Assembly (NCBI RefSeq): GCF_020921035.1 | Contig: NC_063158.1 | Span: 6,678,001-6,742,000 of the forward strand | Length of the DNA stretch: 64,000 nt | Source: Rhodamnia argentea | Lineage: Eukaryota > Streptophyta > Magnoliopsida > Myrtales > Myrtaceae | Direction of reading: 5' to 3' | Shown: positions 10,484 through 22,262 of the stretch, piece after piece | Layout of the letters: each line of letters starts with the position of its first letter | Position numbering within the stretch: position 1 is the stretch's first letter | Position numbers and translations under genes: made by a program | Notes under the pieces: generated by a model | What the model saw: only the letters and a program-made list of their open reading frames with translations | Told to the model about the DNA's origin: nothing | The model's database searches: none

Positions 10484-13456
10484 CGGACACGGCCGGTTCG
10501 GTGGAACCGCCGGTTCCGGTTCCACGAAAAGGTGGAACCGGAACCGGCAGTGTATAATTCCGGTTCCGGTTCCGGGCCGGTTCCCCGGTCGGTTCCGGTT
10601 CCGCTTCGGAACCGCCGGTTCATTCCAATTCCTTTTTAATAATAATTTTTAAAATAATAAATAATAAAATAAATATAATAAATTATAAATTATAAAATAT
10701 AATTAAATTGTACATTGTAATAAAATATGGGCCAAAAAAAAAAAAGAAGGAATGGGTTTGAACTTAATGAATTATCATTAAACGCCTACATATATTCTTG
10801 GAGATAGAAGAATCAAAGCCCATGTAGTTCTTTTACCTTTGAGAACCCCAACTTACATCATCGTCAATCGTCGCTACCCGTTGTGGTGCCCGTGGCGGTG
10901 GTATCTCCAACATCATCGCTAAAAAATTCGTGTTCACGATCTAACTCTTGGTGTCGATATTTCGCCTTCGTCCAATCGCCGACACAAGCTTGAGCTTCCA
11001 CAGAGTCCGGGCTTAATCTTGAACGGCGAGAGTCCAAAATTAATCCTCCAGCACTAAATGCTTGTTCAATTGCAACCGTTGAAAAAGAGGTTGCTAATAT
11101 TTGACGAGCGATGAGGGCGAGAACTGGATACTCGATTTGGCGACTCTTTCACCACTTCAGGATTTCGAAATCTGTACTATGTTCCGCATCACGAAACTCA
11201 AATTGAGTGGTTAAATATTTTTCTAATTCGGAAATACTACCTGTTGCCCCTTTTTGCTTTTTTGCCTACTCTTAAGCATATTATACCCTCTACTAAGTGA
11301 ACTACCACCTTCGCTACGTGAGGCAGTAGATTGTAAAGATCAAGAATCACTTAAACCATATCTACTACAAAATTCTCCATATAATGCTACTATAGATTCT
11401 TTAACATGTCCTAATATATTTGAAATATCTATTGAATCTTCCAAATGTAAACAATCATAATAATACACATTCAAATAATCTTGTAAACCGTCTAATTTAA
11501 TACGTGGATCAAAAATAATACCAACTAAATAGACAAGAGGAATTTGTAAATAATAATGCAACCATTTTTCTCGCATTACTAAAATAGTTCGACCTAATTC
11601 GGTATCATTTTCATATTCACTAAAAACACTACCAATATTAACACACTCTATTAAAAATAAATGCGTTGTAGGATAATAAATACCAGATAAAGTCTTAGTA
11701 GCATCATTAAAAATTTTCAAAATATCTAAAATTTTCTTGCAAACGTCCCAATGTTGAGGAAGTAAAGTAATTTCGGGAATATTTTGTGAAATAAACATAC
11801 ATAATAAATCTTTATATTCAAAAGTTTGCCGAAGCAACTCGTACGTAGAATTCCAACGAGTCGGAATATCTTTTGGAAATCTTCTTGCCCTTCTCCCATT
11901 TTGTTTACAAAATTTTCCCCATGATTTCATACATTAGGGACAACTCCATAAAAATTTAATTGCACTTTTTATTGGGGCGAGAGAAGTGTCAAGAGTTCGT
12001 AAACCATCTTGTACACATAAATTTAAAACATGACAAGCACATCTAATGTGAAAAAATTGTCCGCCAAAAGTGGGTTTGCAAATATTTTCTAATTCGGGAA
12101 TAGAAGCGGTATTTGCGGCGACATTATCAAAACCAATTGAAAATACTTTATTTATTAAATTTTATTCTTCTAAAACTTGCCTAATTATTCTATAAATATT
12201 ATGAGCCGAATGTCTTTCATCAAAAACTCGGAATGCAATAAGTCTTTTTTGAATCATCCAATTGTCATCTATCCAATGACACGTGACACCCATATAAGAA
12301 TGAATTTGTCAAGGATCACTCCAAATATCGCTACCTATATGCACACGTCCATTGAATTCCGCAAAAAATTTTGCTAAAGATTTTTTTCCTTTTTTATAAA
12401 GATGAAAAAATTCGCGTTTAAAAGTATTTTTTGGAATAGTTGGCGCTTGCGGAACCAACGCAGCTTGCGGAACCAACGCAGTATTTATCAAATATTTCAT
12501 ATTAAAATTTTCACCAGTATTAAACGGAGCATGATCAAGGGCAACATATTCACCTAATGTTTGTTTATAAAGTGCTTCAGTGAAACGAAATAAAGGATAA
12601 GGATTAGAAGTGGCGTACTCGGAAATTTGTTGTTGCGTATTGTCGATCCCCGCTTGCGTTGGATGTTTTTTCGTCAAATGCCGACGGAATGTTCCGTAGC
12701 CGTCTCCTTTCGTAAATTTATATGTTTGCGAACAATATTTACATTTTATATTATACTTACCTTCGACTTCATCACGTACTTTGTCGAAGTGTAGCCACAA
12801 GTCCAATGTATTATTTTGGCCCTTTCGTTCCGGCTCATTTGCCGTTGACGTTTCTTCGACATCGGTGGGAGGATGAAGACTTTCTTGTGTTGGGATGTGC
12901 TCGACGTTCGGAATCGGGACATAGTTGATATTATCATCGTCGTCTTCCCAACTTGCATACTCACGAGGATCATATTCGGGAATGGGATACTCGGAATCTT
13001 CCATAGTCATCTTGCCCTCGTTAGCATTTCTGCTTCCACTTGCCATTTTTGAGAGAATTGATCGGAAATCCGATTGAGAGAATTGAGTTGGGATTGAGAG
13101 AATTGGGAGAATTTGAGCGATTTGAGAGGATTTCAGAGAGAATTCGAGAGATTGTTTAGAGAATTTGTGACAAAAATGAAAGGGGAAGCATATGTATTTA
13201 TAGGCAAGAATTATTTTTATTTCTTTTTTTTTTTTATAAAGCAACGGCCCAAGGGGGGAAGGGGGTAGTGGCGGGCCGGGGGCAGAGAGCCCAACGGCTC
13301 TCTGCCCCCATGCCCCCTTTTTTTTATATTAATTTTCACGGTTCCGAACCAACCCGGAACCGCCGGTTCCCCCGGTTCCGGGTTGAAACCGTGGGCCTGG
13401 TCAACGGGCCGGTTCTGGGCCGGTTCCGGGCCCACGGGCCCAAATGGCCCCCTCTA
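10484..13456 (-). mobile_element. hAT superfamily DNA transposon (broken), inserted in an LTR
   Basis: The element is flanked by an exact 8-base direct repeat GGCGTGAG at 10476-10483 and 13457-13464, the target duplication length of hAT elements. Both ends carry dense GGTTCCGG/CCGGTTCC subterminal repeats (about 10495-10625 and 13337-13440). The terminal inverted repeats are weak: the reversed right end begins TAGAGGGGGCC and the left end is not a good match. A minus-strand transposase fills the interior. The intact duplication suggests a moderately recent insertion, younger than the surrounding LTR. Confidence 0.8.
10880..13046 (-). pseudogene. hAT transposase pseudogene (BED zinc finger, RICESLEEPER-like)
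   Basis: The start is at 13046 (MASGSRNANEGKMTMEDSEY). A BED zinc finger lies at about residues 82-129, with CKYC and HLTKKH as the C2H2 ligands. Then comes typical hAT transposase sequence on the minus strand: FDNVAANTASI near 12130, CACHVLNLCVQDGL near 12020, and DIPTRWNSTYELL near 11870. Near 11140-10925 is the C-terminal dimerisation block (EYPVLALIARQ, STVAIEQAFSAGG, LDSRRSRL). The frame is broken. In-frame stops fall after WSDP (about 12307), after a LEE near 12160, and just before MKSWGKF (about 11935); a frame change follows the stop near 11340, and a further stop lies near 11150. It is not able to make a full transposase. Confidence 0.85.
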
Positions 13457-15281
13457 GGCGTGAGAAACTGGAGAGGAAAAGAAGGGCGAGCGACGAAGCA
13501 AACGCAATGAGGAAGGATCTGTCCTTTTCTAGTTTGACCGTCATCCCGCTTTTCCAATACGAAGTGATACAGGCACTACCGCTCAGCATTAGTCTTCATC
13601 AACGACTAATCATGGGGTCCAATTCTGATGCATGATGATTTCACTAATTCCGAGCCTATCCAGGTGGCATCCGATTCCCCCAACGTATCAACCCGGGCAG
13701 TGTTCCAGTCTCTGCAGCCTCACCGGCGCCTCTACAGCAGCCCGTTGTCCAGCCCTCGGCTCGGATGTCCAGTCAACTTCGTCCGCCGCTGATCCACCTG
13801 AGTTGTCCAACCGCGGAAGCCCGAGAACCCCGTAGCATTATTGCCGATCTTATTTGCTGATCCGTCCGCAAATCAATTGTGCACGTGAATCTGGTGGTGC
13901 TGTCCGTCGATCTCGAGCCTTGGTCGTGCCCCCCTCTGTTGATCACGATCAGAAAGCTATCTCGATCCATAGAAGATTCGAATACGAGATACAAAAATCT
14001 GAAATATTTCAGATTAGGTAAATTCAATTTGCTCAAGTTCGTTTCTTATTTGAATTGATATGGATTTTGGATGATATTTCACTTAGGCAACATTTTGTCT
14101 GTTGATATTGTAGTATGTGATAATTGCCTATTTAAATTTTATTGATGTCTTGAGCATATTTTTAGATTAGAAAAACCATTTCGAATTAAAGGGGTAATTC
14201 CCTACCTACAACATGCAAATTTGAACTACTCTCAACCCCGAGATTTGTCTCGATGGCATGTGGATCGAGATATCTAATATTAACCACTAGATTTGATTCC
14301 TCGATCCAATCTGTTATCTAATTCGAATAGGAAAATATTTTCATAAATGATCATGTATGATTTGATTTGTTACGTAAAAAAAAAAATTAAAATAAATAAA
14401 AAAATCAAAAATATCTCATTTGTAAAAATTGCATATAACTTAGAACATTTTATTCATGTAGATTGAATGTGTTATTTTACATATGCATTTCATATAGCTG
14501 TAGTCACATAGCCATTATGTCATTTTCATGCTGCATTGATTAGCCCTGTCATATAGTTTTGCTATGTCATTAAAGTCTGTCATATCATATAGTTTGGCAT
14601 GATATTACATGTCTTATTATTCAAAAAGACATTGATGCCATGTTGCATTCATATGTCATTTAGGATAAGGCACGTTCATTTTAAATTAGTAGATTAGTCT
14701 ATTCTAATATAACATGTCATTTAAATTAAATTCATGTCATTTTTGCATAACATGTAGGTTAGAATTCATGTTGTTTTTGCATTTTTTTTTTAGATTCAAA
14801 AACTAAAAAAATTCGTTACGCATTCATGTCGTACTAGGATAGTCATCATTTATCCTATCATTAGACTTGTGTTCTTAAAATACAATTACATTCATGCATT
14901 ACATCATTCATTTAAATAAAAAAATAATTACATCTTTAGAACTTTAAATCACAATCCTTGAAAATTGCCGACTCGGATAATTTTCATTGAAATGAAAGGT
15001 ACCGAAAAAGGCGTTAATAGAAATATTAGCGTAACCAAGTTCCCGAACTCAATGAATCTCTGGTTCGTAGGAATAAAGTATTTCTCCCGATACTTTATTT
15101 ATATGTCTAATCAGCCTACCACAGAATGATTAGTGGCGACTCCGATTTGAAAATCTTTTTGCCTGTTAAATAGTGAACAATAAGTTGTGATTTGATATGG
15201 ACTTGAGAGAGTCCGAGTTAAGTTAATTAGATAATCAGCTTGATAATTCATTAGCCTGAAAACTTGATTTAGGTCGCGACA

Positions 15282-18200
15282 GTGTTACTACTTGTCGAAT
15301 TATATACCTCTTTGGTACCGTCTTTGGTCTTGTACGTTAATTAAGTCGGCCACAGCTTTGACTGAAATTGGACTTCAGTATAGAATCTGACAATACACTC
15401 GTGAATTGTGCAGGAAAATAACCTGCAGGCTGCATGTTATTAGCAATTCGACGCATTCATTAGCTCTGGAAAGAATTCTGCCATCCCACTGACACAGACA
15501 GTATTTTTAGACCAAAGAGAAAACACAATCAAGGTGTGTCTGTTCGAGTAGAAACCTCAATTTGATTTTCACGCTTTATTATTCAAGCATCTGTTATGGC
15601 CACGCAGTGTTTCAGCCTTGGAGGGGGTTTGGGGGTAAGGCAATCCTGACCTAGGAAACGAATGGCGACTTCCCCAATTGATGATGAGCGGTGGGGGTGT
15701 TAATTTTGGCGTTGCCACGGATTGGAATTGCGAAATGCTCGGTCGGTGATCATGTGGTGCGAGCGACAGGGCATTAAGGAAGAGCAGCGGTCCTAGACTT
15801 TTGGCTTTTCAGGGTTTTCTAAGGCCAGTGTTGGATGCCAATTTTCTAAGTTATCTTTTGGCTCAATTTGGGTTGAAAAACGAGAGAATTGATTGAAGAG
15901 ACTTCGATTATTTGGTTAAGTGGTTATTACTGTGGATGATAAGCTAGCTTTATCTTTTAACTTTTGTACTTAGGGCATAATCATGACAGTATGAATGCAA
16001 AAGTTTATTGTGCTCAATTTGAGTGGTTTGACCTTCAAAACTCCTTGTACGTGTCAAAGGCCTAAAGGTGATATGAACAAGAAAAGGTTGATGCGAGCTA
16101 TCCTAGAATGACAACAGACATTTCCAGAATACAAGTGCTGACTCGTGGAGAATTCAACTCAGAAGGTAAAGACTGTATCCTAATCGATGCTCCTGCCCTT
16201 CTCCTTTCGCACTTGTTTGCCCTAGGTTTCTGTCTGAGATTGGTGGAAATACCTCTATTTTCTCCATGTATTGCTTCGAATATAGTGGTGCTTTTAATCT
16301 TTTATACGTCGAAGATCCACGACAGTTTGTCGTCACTCATAGTCATACTGGAAATGGTGTCTAATATTAGTTCCAGAGAGGTAAAAAGATGGTTAAATCA
16401 GTAGTGCACGTATGAGGTACTGGTGATTATTACCATTGTCTGCAAGGTTGATTTTTCGGTAGTCATGCAACATCCGACCTTTGTGATCCTATTGATTACA
16501 ACATAATCAAGGAGAGATTGCTGATCTTCTTGGCTCCAACATAATGAAGGAGACATGTTGAAGTGAGCCTTATGGTGTATGTTAAAGTGCATTCTTGCAC
16601 TCTGATGATGATAAAACGATAGTACATAACTTTTTAGGCCAGCAGACTTATTTATCACGAGTCGTACCAAAGGTAGCAATCCGGGTAGGCGAACGTGGGT
16701 TTATGTATTACCCAAATGGTGAATGACATATGTGATGGCATCAGCGATCACCAAAGTATGTCATTATGTATGTACCTGTCATATTCCATCGAGTAAGCAT
16801 TGCACGAAGAAGACAATTGAATGTCATGAAACGCAATTCCTGAATTCCGGCTATGCTGGAGAGATGATTGGTCATGTAATACAGTCAAGTGATTGGATGG
16901 TTTTGACCAATCTAGGACTCTCATTATGACAATCTTAGATTCACTTTCTCCCAGTAGCATGTTGGACGGTATAACTAATCGGCACATGGACAACACTGGT
17001 AAGACAAAAAACAAACCAATCGATTACATGGTCACACACGCCGCAAAGAAAAGCTCATAATTTAATCGCCGGATGTCCTTTTATGGTATATTAAGCCGGT
17101 GAAATGCGACGTAATACCGCCCCACTTATCAAGTCGAATGGCTAAGACCGGTCCTGTTGGGGATTAATGAAACTTTTCTGGGTGGACACCAGTTTGACCC
17201 CCTCCGATTCTTGTGTTGTTTATTGATTGTTCTTGGTTGGAGATTGTGTTAGCGCTTGACTAAACATGTTAATGGGGCATTAATGTTGTTGATTATTGTA
17301 CCGGAAAGCTATGCGGAAAAGAGAGAGAATAAGACGATATTTTAATGTCTAAATGGGGGTACTGAGCAATCAGCTGTTTCATTATTGAGCTAGAATAATC
17401 CTTCCACGTCTGTATGGGCAGTTGCTGTGTAAGATGATTCTGTAAGGTGTCTTGATCTCTGTTAGACTTAGCTCTTGCCATGGAAAGATTACATTATTGT
17501 TGCTTTTGCTGACAAGGAACCAAGGCAAAACGCAATGGTTTTGGGCAATAACAATTGCATAATACCTCTCCACCGTCCAGATGTCCCGACTCTTCATTGT
17601 TAATTTCTTCACTTGCTTCATGGACAGCAGCAACCAGAAAGAGCTTCTGTTAACCATTTCCAAAAATAGTTCAGTCCTTTTGTACTTCCCACACGTCCAA
17701 GGCCCCCCTTGAAGCCCTGAATACAAGTTTCCAGGGATAAATTTTCATGGACAGAACTTACAGCAATGCCCGGTAACCGGTAATGGCAAGATGCGTACAA
17801 AACATAACGTTGAAAGGATGCGATGAGGATGCCTGTTTTGGCTCATAGATGGAGCCAAACAAACTTTCTCATAGCAAGTGGCTGTGTTGCCATTTCTTTC
17901 TTGGGTTTGTTTCAAGTCTCTCTCGACAAATTTCAAGGAAAAGAAATCCTGTTGAAAAATCGTGAACCACGCAAATAACGGAGGACTAGACGAGAATGAG
18001 TTGAGGAATTGCGTTACGCAATGGCGTAGACCGTTGAACAGTCACCAAACAGTCATCGGTATCCAGAGTTCGCTAATCCTCGCAAGTTAACAAAACAAAG
18101 GAGGACACCGAGTCTCGGGCAGGGGGGGTTTTTGATTGAGAATACTACAGCTCAGATCTGTTTCCTCCATCTTATACTGCAAAATTTTCCTCCTGCTACG

Positions 18201-20168
18201 TCTGCAATTAAACATGTCAGTTTCTCCTGTAGAAATGGATGGGCAGGAGATTTTCCTGGACCTGTAATATGGTTTGCGTTCATCAACATTCTGCTCAAGG
18301 TTGAAGGCACCTTACAAGAAATGGAAGGTCAGGGTCAGCTTATCCACCAACCATCATTTTCACGAAAGAACAATGGTGGGTTATCCTCCACCCACATGGA
18401 ACCTGATTTGGTATACATACACTTGCAATCGCGTAAGCGTCGTCATCCCGTACTTTCTAGTCCGCTCGAAAGATAGGTTGGATCCGACTACTTGGATAAT
18501 AAACCTGGTTTTTCCACATGTTTGTACCATTCCCGGCATCGCAAACCAAAGTGTGCATCATGTATTTCCATGGACGAACATGTATGGTTCGACTAAAGAT
18601 ATGTCGTGCACTGCCAACAACTGCTGTTCATTTTTTCTTTGCACGATGGAGATGGATCCGGTTGTGCCGCCCTTGACCCTCTGTCTATTTCCTTTAACTA
18701 ACAGCAACTTTGAAGGATTCTGAATCATCAATTTGTTTCCCACGCCAGCTACTCCGGATCAAGTAGTGATAGGAATGTCCCTTGCGGTAAGACTATCCAT
18801 TGGGCCTACAAGTAACTCAAGAAACGCGGACTAACATGGGGCAAATACGCTAATTTAGGTGAGCCAAGCACGCACGAGAATGCAGATCTAAGTTTAGCAC
18901 GATTCGAACGAAGTAAGAACTCAGGCAAACGATTTGCTTAGAGCGGCATTCTAGAGTCCCTCTCCTCATCCAAGATGCAATTAAGCAGCAGAAAGAAAGA
19001 ACTCTCTCATTTCAACTTCTAAATTTTAGCTGCAAATGCAGAGTTCAGACTTTGTATTGCTCTTACATGATTGGGGAAATAACCTCAAAATGAAACGGCA
19101 ATTGGGTTGTATCTTCATCGAATATCCTTGAAATCCTTCTGCACTTTCTTTTTTTTTGGGCTGATTTTGCCTTTTGTCTTCCTAGCCTCGAGTGAAAATC
19201 TTATCAGAAAAGTGGTCCCTCCTTGTGTGCAAATTTGCTGCAGTAACTTTGGCGGTTGCCTATTTGCTCTAGTTTGCAAACAAAGTGATAATTCAAAGTC
19301 GCAATTTTTTTTTCTTGGACCAAAAAAAAAAAAAAAAGTCGCAATTTTTATATTGATATTTCCACAAATCAGAGAAATATCCGAAAATAAAATGATAATT
19401 ACACCATAAAATGCCATGCGTCAGACTGTTAAATCTCCGCCCTTCCTTCCTTATCACACCAACCTCTCCTTCCGACTCCCTCTCTCCTCATTTCTTCTCT
19501 TCCCTTCTCACCCTTTCCTCCTCGGTGGATGAGAGCTTCATTGTGAATTGCACGGACCAATTGTTCGTCTCTGTATCTCTGAAGCACTATTACTATTGCA
19601 GCGGCCATATCTCCACCAGGTTCTTCCACGCAAATCTCGGTTTTTCCGCGCTGTTGAGATGCCACGATATGCTACTGGCGCTTTCAAGTTCAGAGCTTCT
19701 GTTCTTCATTAAAAGAGACCCTTTTTTCTCTTGCTTCTTCAATGCCTCAAGACTAAGACATCTATTTAGTTCCACCCTGTCTGAATTTTCGATACGGTTG
19801 GTGCTTGTTGCTTCCGTCCCGACCTCGTAATGCCAACACCATACATAGTCTAATTGTCGAAACAACAAGATTGGAACTTTTGGTGCAACTGTTGCATTCT
19901 CTTTGTGAAGTTATCTGAAGTATTCATCCTTCGGCTAATCAGCCGAGTCGAGATAGTACTGTTCGAAAATTAATCTGCGGTTTCTTCCGAAACTTGTTAT
20001 TCAATAAAACATGAGAAAAGGAAGTAGCTGGACTCATATGGGCTTGCAGAACTCTTTTTCTTTTTCGCTTCCTCTGTATTGTCGGTTTCTGTGTGGTGAA
20101 TGGGAAGGATAAGACGATGACGTCATCTGTGCTGTTAATTTGAAGGTAGAGTTTAAAGAAGGTCAAGA
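15282..20168. other. Long gene-free interval upstream of the REC1 gene
   Basis: Several open frames of 60-150 codons lie on both strands (for example 16108-16404 plus, 17382-17726 minus, 18132-18476 plus, 18274-18723 plus). None resembles a known protein and no spliced model links them. The C/T-rich segment at 19430-19560, before the REC1 start, looks like plant 5' leader DNA and may belong to that gene. The A and T runs at 19146-19340 are simple sequence. Confidence 0.4.
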
Positions 20169-22226
20169 ATGGCGCCCAGGAACAACCGCGGAAAGGCCAA
20201 AGGAGAGAAGAAGAAGAAGGAAGAGAAGGGTACTCCTTATATGCAAATCTTCTTTTATAATAAGAAAAGACATATCCTTTAAGTTTATTATGCAGTTTCC
20301 GAATCTGACCTTCTATTCATTGTTGAATTTTGCAGTGCTTCCGGTAGCCATGGACATCACCGTAAACCTCCCCGACGAAACTCACGTGATACTCAAGGTT
20401 CGATTCCGTCGTCCCTCTCTACGGATGGTTTATGTCTCACAACATCTGAGCTCCAAGCCCCTTATGTCACTTCGAATTTACCATCTTACATCTGATTTCA
20501 CCTATCAGACGTCTTTTCGACCTTAGCAGCACTGGAAACCTGGTTCATTGCCACAACTAGAAATCTAGTATACAGTCTAGGGTGCGAGGTTTTAGCCGGA
20601 CAAGAGATTCGAATTGCCGGTCCATTACCATCTCCTGGTACTAAGATAGGCGACCGTGTCTCGGGCAGCAGAGATAAAGAAGGAAACAGCAAATGAACCA
20701 AAGAAAAGAAAAGTCGTTTGCAGTGCCTAGATTTTCATTCACATTTGGTGCTCCAGTTTGGTGTCTTAGCTAAGAAGTCATAAGCGGGACCCGTAGGAGG
20801 AGAAGTAGTAGAAGCCCGCACACAACAAGACTTTGTGCTTTGGAAACGAGCGGCTTCTAAAGCTTGCCAAATACATCAGCAAGCATTCGAAATTGTCATA
20901 CAGTAAAAGATATCTGTCTCCATAGTCCAGCACAGGAGCGTCGTGCTTGTTTCTGGTTTACTTCTATGCCAGGGAATGGCAAAGGCGGATCCGGGCATGT
21001 TTTCTTCCTCACCCGTTTCCCACTTCGATTCTCAGGGGATCTCGACGGACAGGATCATCGACGTTCGCCGGCTCCTGGGCGTGAAGGCTGAGACGTGCCA
21101 CGTCACGAACTTGTCGCTGTCGCACGAGGTAAGGGGTCGAGTTACCCTGCTGCGGTTCTTCTAATGGGTTGTGTAGCACGTTGGGAGATTTTCCACGCTC
21201 TCTCTATCGACAGTCTTCACGTTTAGTACGATGATCTGGCCTGGGTGGTCGGTCCAATCGCGCCATTCTTCATGGAAAACGATTTTTCTTGCCATCTCTT
21301 TTGCGGCGTCAATATTGGACAGTGTGGCAATAATAGCGGAATCTGTGAATGCGAAATCTTTGGGGGTTCGGTCTGTTCGTGCGAGTGTTGGGAATGGATC
21401 AATCGAAAGAGGCAAAGCCCTTTTCTTTGGCCCACCTGCTTTCTAGGTACATTACACGATAGGTCATCAAATTATTACACAAACATCAATTCAGTCGTAA
21501 ATTTATCAATTTTGCCATTGCAATCTTAAATGCTTGTGAAATCTTGATGTAATCATTCTGGCTAATTGCTACCGAAAATTGCTGATGCAACGTTCGGTTA
21601 TCATCGGTCATTTGTCATAACACTATAACGTGAGCAATTATGTCGGAGATTTTCAACGGCAATTGGTCAGAAAGACTGCATTAAAATTTCGCATAGATTC
21701 TCCGGATTATGTCGGTAAAACTGAAAAGTTCAAAAGTAAATCGACATCTTTTCGATAAGCTTACAATCGAGTTTGAAATTTTAGATAAATGCATGGTGAA
21801 ATCAAATCGAGATTAAGAGTGCTTTTTACGGTTTCACTTACTTCTTTACATTTTCTTAATTTCAATCATTTCAAAGTCATACTCTCCAAAGATATTTGAA
21901 ATCACCTAATTTCTTCCCATCCTTTTTGCTTGAAAGTCAAAAACCGATTTTCTGCTTTTTTGGGGAAGTCAAGGATTATGAAATATTTGATGGGAAAGTC
22001 TCAGGAGAAGTAATGAAAGAGAAAATGAGCCAGGGCAATTATGGTATTTCAGCTTGAGGGGGGACATTAACGGTTGGATTTGGGGCTACGCAACGCAGGT
22101 TAGAGGGCCCGGATTGAAAGACACCGTGGACGTCTCTGCGCTTAAGCCATGCACGCTCACTCTCGTCGAAGGTACCACTGATCTCCACGTTTTCATCCCC
22201 GAAAACAGCGTCGTTTCACCACTTTC

Positions 22227-22262
<36 letters not shown>

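Larger units (their letters stand above)
9903..15281 (+). mobile_element. Solo LTR of a probable Gypsy-type retroelement, split by a hAT insertion
   Basis: The left end begins TGTATTGACACCTAAATTTT, a form common at the start of long plant LTRs. The right end closes with GTGGCGACTCCGATTTG at about 15132 and then GGTCGCGACA at 15281, forms seen at LTR ends of large plant Gypsy and LARD elements. A TATA-like TATAAAAG lies at 10393-10400. Without the hAT insertion at 10484-13456 the LTR would be about 2.4 kb. No second LTR, primer-binding site or internal coding region is seen, so this is a fossil solo LTR. Matching 5-base target duplications were not found at the ends I chose. The element is older than the hAT inside it. 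Confidence 0.55.

Noticed and set aside
12309-13046. BED zinc-finger frame as a domesticated host gene (DAYSLEEPER-like)
   Set aside because: It sits inside a hAT with target duplications, and the rest of the transposase has several stops and a frame change. It is a dead transposon gene.
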